A stretch of DNA of 45,347 bases, taken from the NCBI GenBank assembly GCA_018817585.1, contig JAHITE010000030.1, positions 1 to 45,347 of the forward strand, read 5' to 3'. Source of the stretch: Candidatus Omnitrophota bacterium. Its GTDB lineage: Bacteria; Omnitrophota; Gorgyraeia; B26-G9. Numbering within the stretch: the stretch's first letter is position 1; each line of letters begins with the position of its first letter. This document shows, one piece after another, positions 43,921 to 45,347 of the stretch. Under the pieces are notes generated by a model. That model was not told the origin of the DNA. It did not search any database and saw only the letters and a program-made list of their open reading frames with translations. The translations under genes were made by a program, and so were the position numbers.

Positions 43921-44718
43921 ATGAATAGAAAAATGCAAAGAAGGATGAATGTAAAAATGAAAAGTTTGTTAAAAATTATTGCTCCAAAAAGTTTCAATGA
44001 TGGCCTTGCCAAGTGTAATAATCTGGGAAAGAAGCTTATCTGCAAAAAAAACATAGAAAAATTTCTGGATGTTGGATGCGGGGATGGGAAACTTACCATG
44101 GAATTTGCTGAAGTCGCAAAGCCAAAAGAAATATATGGAATAGAATTTGTTGATGAGGTTCGTTGGGAGGCTGAGAAAAAAGGGATAAAGTGTGTTAAAA
44201 GTGATTTATCAAGCAAATGGCCTTTTGATGATGATAGTTTTGATCTTATTTTATCGAGCCAGAGTATTGAGCATCTACATAATACAAGACTTTTTCTGGA
44301 GGAAGGCTATAGATGTTTGAGGCCTGGGGGGCAATTGATAATACTTACTGAAAATTTGGCTTCATTAATAAATATTGGAGCATTGCTATTTGGTTGGCAA
44401 CCTTTTTCAACAACTAATATTAATGGTTGGAGTTTGGGAAATCCTTTGATTTGGCATGCCGATGAACCCAAAGATAAGGAATTTCTTGAGAAATATCAAG
44501 ATACCGGGCTAAGTGGTACTGTTGGTCATGTAAGAGTATTAGCCTTTAAAGGATTAGAGGATCTATTAGCAAAAGTTGGTTTTAGTGAAATTAAAGTTTA
44601 TACGACTGGCTATTGCCCTTTTTGGGGGAAGATTTCGGAATTTCTTTGCTATATTGATAAAAGACATGGCCAGTTTTTGATTTCAACAGGGATCAAAAAA
44701 ATAGTCGAGATGAGTTAA
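43921..44718 (+). CDS. Class I SAM-dependent methyltransferase
   Basis: 265 aa. FLDVGCGDGKL (48-58), IYGIEFVDEV, FDLILSSQSIEHLHNTR and RCLRPGGQLII are textbook methyltransferase motifs. The start is ambiguous among four in-frame ATGs (43921, 43933, 43945, 43957), none with a good ribosome site. The 110-base gap before it shows nothing recognisable. Its stop overlaps the next ATG by one base (TAATG). Confidence 0.85.
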   Translation: MNRKMQRRMNVKMKSLLKIIAPKSFNDGLAKCNNLGKKLICKKNIEKFLDVGCGDGKLTMEFAEVAKPKEIYGIEFVDEVRWEAEKKGIKCVKSDLSSKWPFDDDSFDLILSSQSIEHLHNTRLFLEEGYRCLRPGGQLIILTENLASLINIGALLFGWQPFSTTNINGWSLGNPLIWHADEPKDKEFLEKYQDTGLSGTVGHVRVLAFKGLEDLLAKVGFSEIKVYTTGYCPFWGKISEFLCYIDKRHGQFLISTGIKKIVEMS

Positions 44719-45347
44719 TGCCTATAGCTAGCATAATTATAACAACCAAGAATGAAGAAGCTAATATCGCTAATTGTCTTCAATCGATTAAGACTCAGAC
44801 TTATCCCCAGGATAAAATCGAGATAATTGTTGTTGATAATAATTCACAAGATAAAACTAAAGAGATAGCTTTAACATTTACGGACAAAGTTTATAATCAT
44901 GGACATGAGCGTTCTGCTCAAAGAAATTTTGGGATGATAAACATTGCTAAAGGAAAATATGTGATGTTTGTTGATGGGGATATGGTTTTATCAGAGGAAT
45001 TGATAGAAGAAGCTGTAAATAGTATGGAAAGTAATAGTAATCTTGTGGGTCTCTATGTCCCATTAAGATGGGTAGGTGATAATTGGATAATAAAAGGCAA
45101 AGGCTTTGAAAGAGAATTTTATGATGCTAGTTGTCTAGATGCTGTAAGATTTATAAAAAGAGAAATTATTGTAAAAATAGGTGGTTTTGACGAAAGGTTA
45201 TATGCTGCTGAAGATTGGGATTTAGATAAGAGGATAAGGCAAGAGGGTAAGGTAACTAGTATAAGATCTATAATGTATCATTATGAAGATAAAGCTGTTA
45301 ATCTTAAAGAACATTTGCAGAAAAACCAGTATTATCTTAAGAATATA
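44718..45347 (+). CDS. Glycosyltransferase family 2 (3' end beyond window)
   Basis: The ATG at 44718 overlaps the preceding TAA and the frame stays open to the window end (210 codons). IASIIITTKNEEANIANCL, IIVVDNNSQDKT, ERSAQRNFGM, the metal motif VDGDMVL and the later acidic AAEDWDLDKRI place it firmly in GT2. Translationally coupled to the methyltransferase. Confidence 0.88.
   Translation, partial: MPIASIIITTKNEEANIANCLQSIKTQTYPQDKIEIIVVDNNSQDKTKEIALTFTDKVYNHGHERSAQRNFGMINIAKGKYVMFVDGDMVLSEELIEEAVNSMESNSNLVGLYVPLRWVGDNWIIKGKGFEREFYDASCLDAVRFIKREIIVKIGGFDERLYAAEDWDLDKRIRQEGKVTSIRSIMYHYEDKAVNLKEHLQKNQYYLKNI

Overview
The window is a single dense block of about 45 genes, all on the + strand, with low G+C and very short or overlapping gaps. 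It is almost entirely a surface-polysaccharide (O-antigen or capsule type) biosynthesis region of a bacterium. The mix of Wzx/Wzy/Wzz-type, Wzm/Wzt-type, WecA-type and O-antigen-ligase-type genes suggests a diderm with LPS-like glycans. The low G+C, the heptamer repeats inside coding genes and the AT-rich repeats around a four-helix-bundle gene would suit an uncultivated lineage such as Omnitrophota. That placement is an impression, not a proof. No stretch longer than 300 bases lacks a gene; the longest gaps (35752-36040, 40219-40432, 38225-38423) hold a promoter and leader ORF, a repeat array, and a flippase remnant.

Layout. 2-1274: end of hisF and a larE homologue, outside the glycan pathway. 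A good promoter (1349-1377) then opens the cluster. 1416-8477: Wzx flippase, UDP-xylose synthase, UDP-glucose dehydrogenase, a broken YdcF/ElyC-type gene, a Wzz-like chain-length protein behind its own promoter, and GDP-L-fucose synthesis (Gmd, Fcl). 8538-10646: ABC exporter Wzm/Wzt with a Wzt C-terminal domain. 10676-13428: nonulosonate-type synthase and CMP transferase, followed by a coupled SDR and VOC pair. 13428-26528: methyltransferases, a radical SAM/SPASM protein, a DUF115/sialyltransferase-like protein, GT2 enzymes, an epimerase, a cupin/acyltransferase/DegT module and an alpha-1,2-fucosyltransferase-like GT11. 26601-30838: a second cupin/DegT module with a C-methyltransferase, a GDP-mannose-hydrolase-type Nudix protein and a divergent GMD. 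30840-35751: GT2, Wzy-like polymerase, WbbJ-like acyltransferase, GT4, GT2. 35928-40218: new promoter, leader ORF, WecA/TagO-type initiating transferase, an O-antigen ligase-type protein, a decayed second flippase and two GT2s. 40221-40831: repeat array, four-helix-bundle gene, inverted repeat. 40868-end: an intein-containing B12-type radical SAM protein, a methyltransferase and a GT2 running off the end.

How the genes work together (inference from families): nucleotide sugars are made here (UDP-GlcA, UDP-Xyl, GDP-L-Fuc, probably a GDP-linked 4-amino sugar, an N-acylated amino sugar and a CMP-nonulosonate). They are joined by about eleven glycosyltransferases on an undecaprenyl carrier primed by the WecA-type protein, decorated by seven methyltransferases and two acyltransferases, and exported by either or both of two systems.

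The most unusual items are: the intein that splits the radical SAM cluster motif directly before its third cysteine; the four-helix-bundle gene whose 5' end is copied in an upstream repeat array and which has inverted repeats on both sides; two five-unit heptamer tracts embedded in frame in unrelated enzymes; a GMD paralogue whose catalytic Glu is Asn; twin cupin-aminotransferase modules; and an in-frame 15-codon leader abutting the WecA-type gene.
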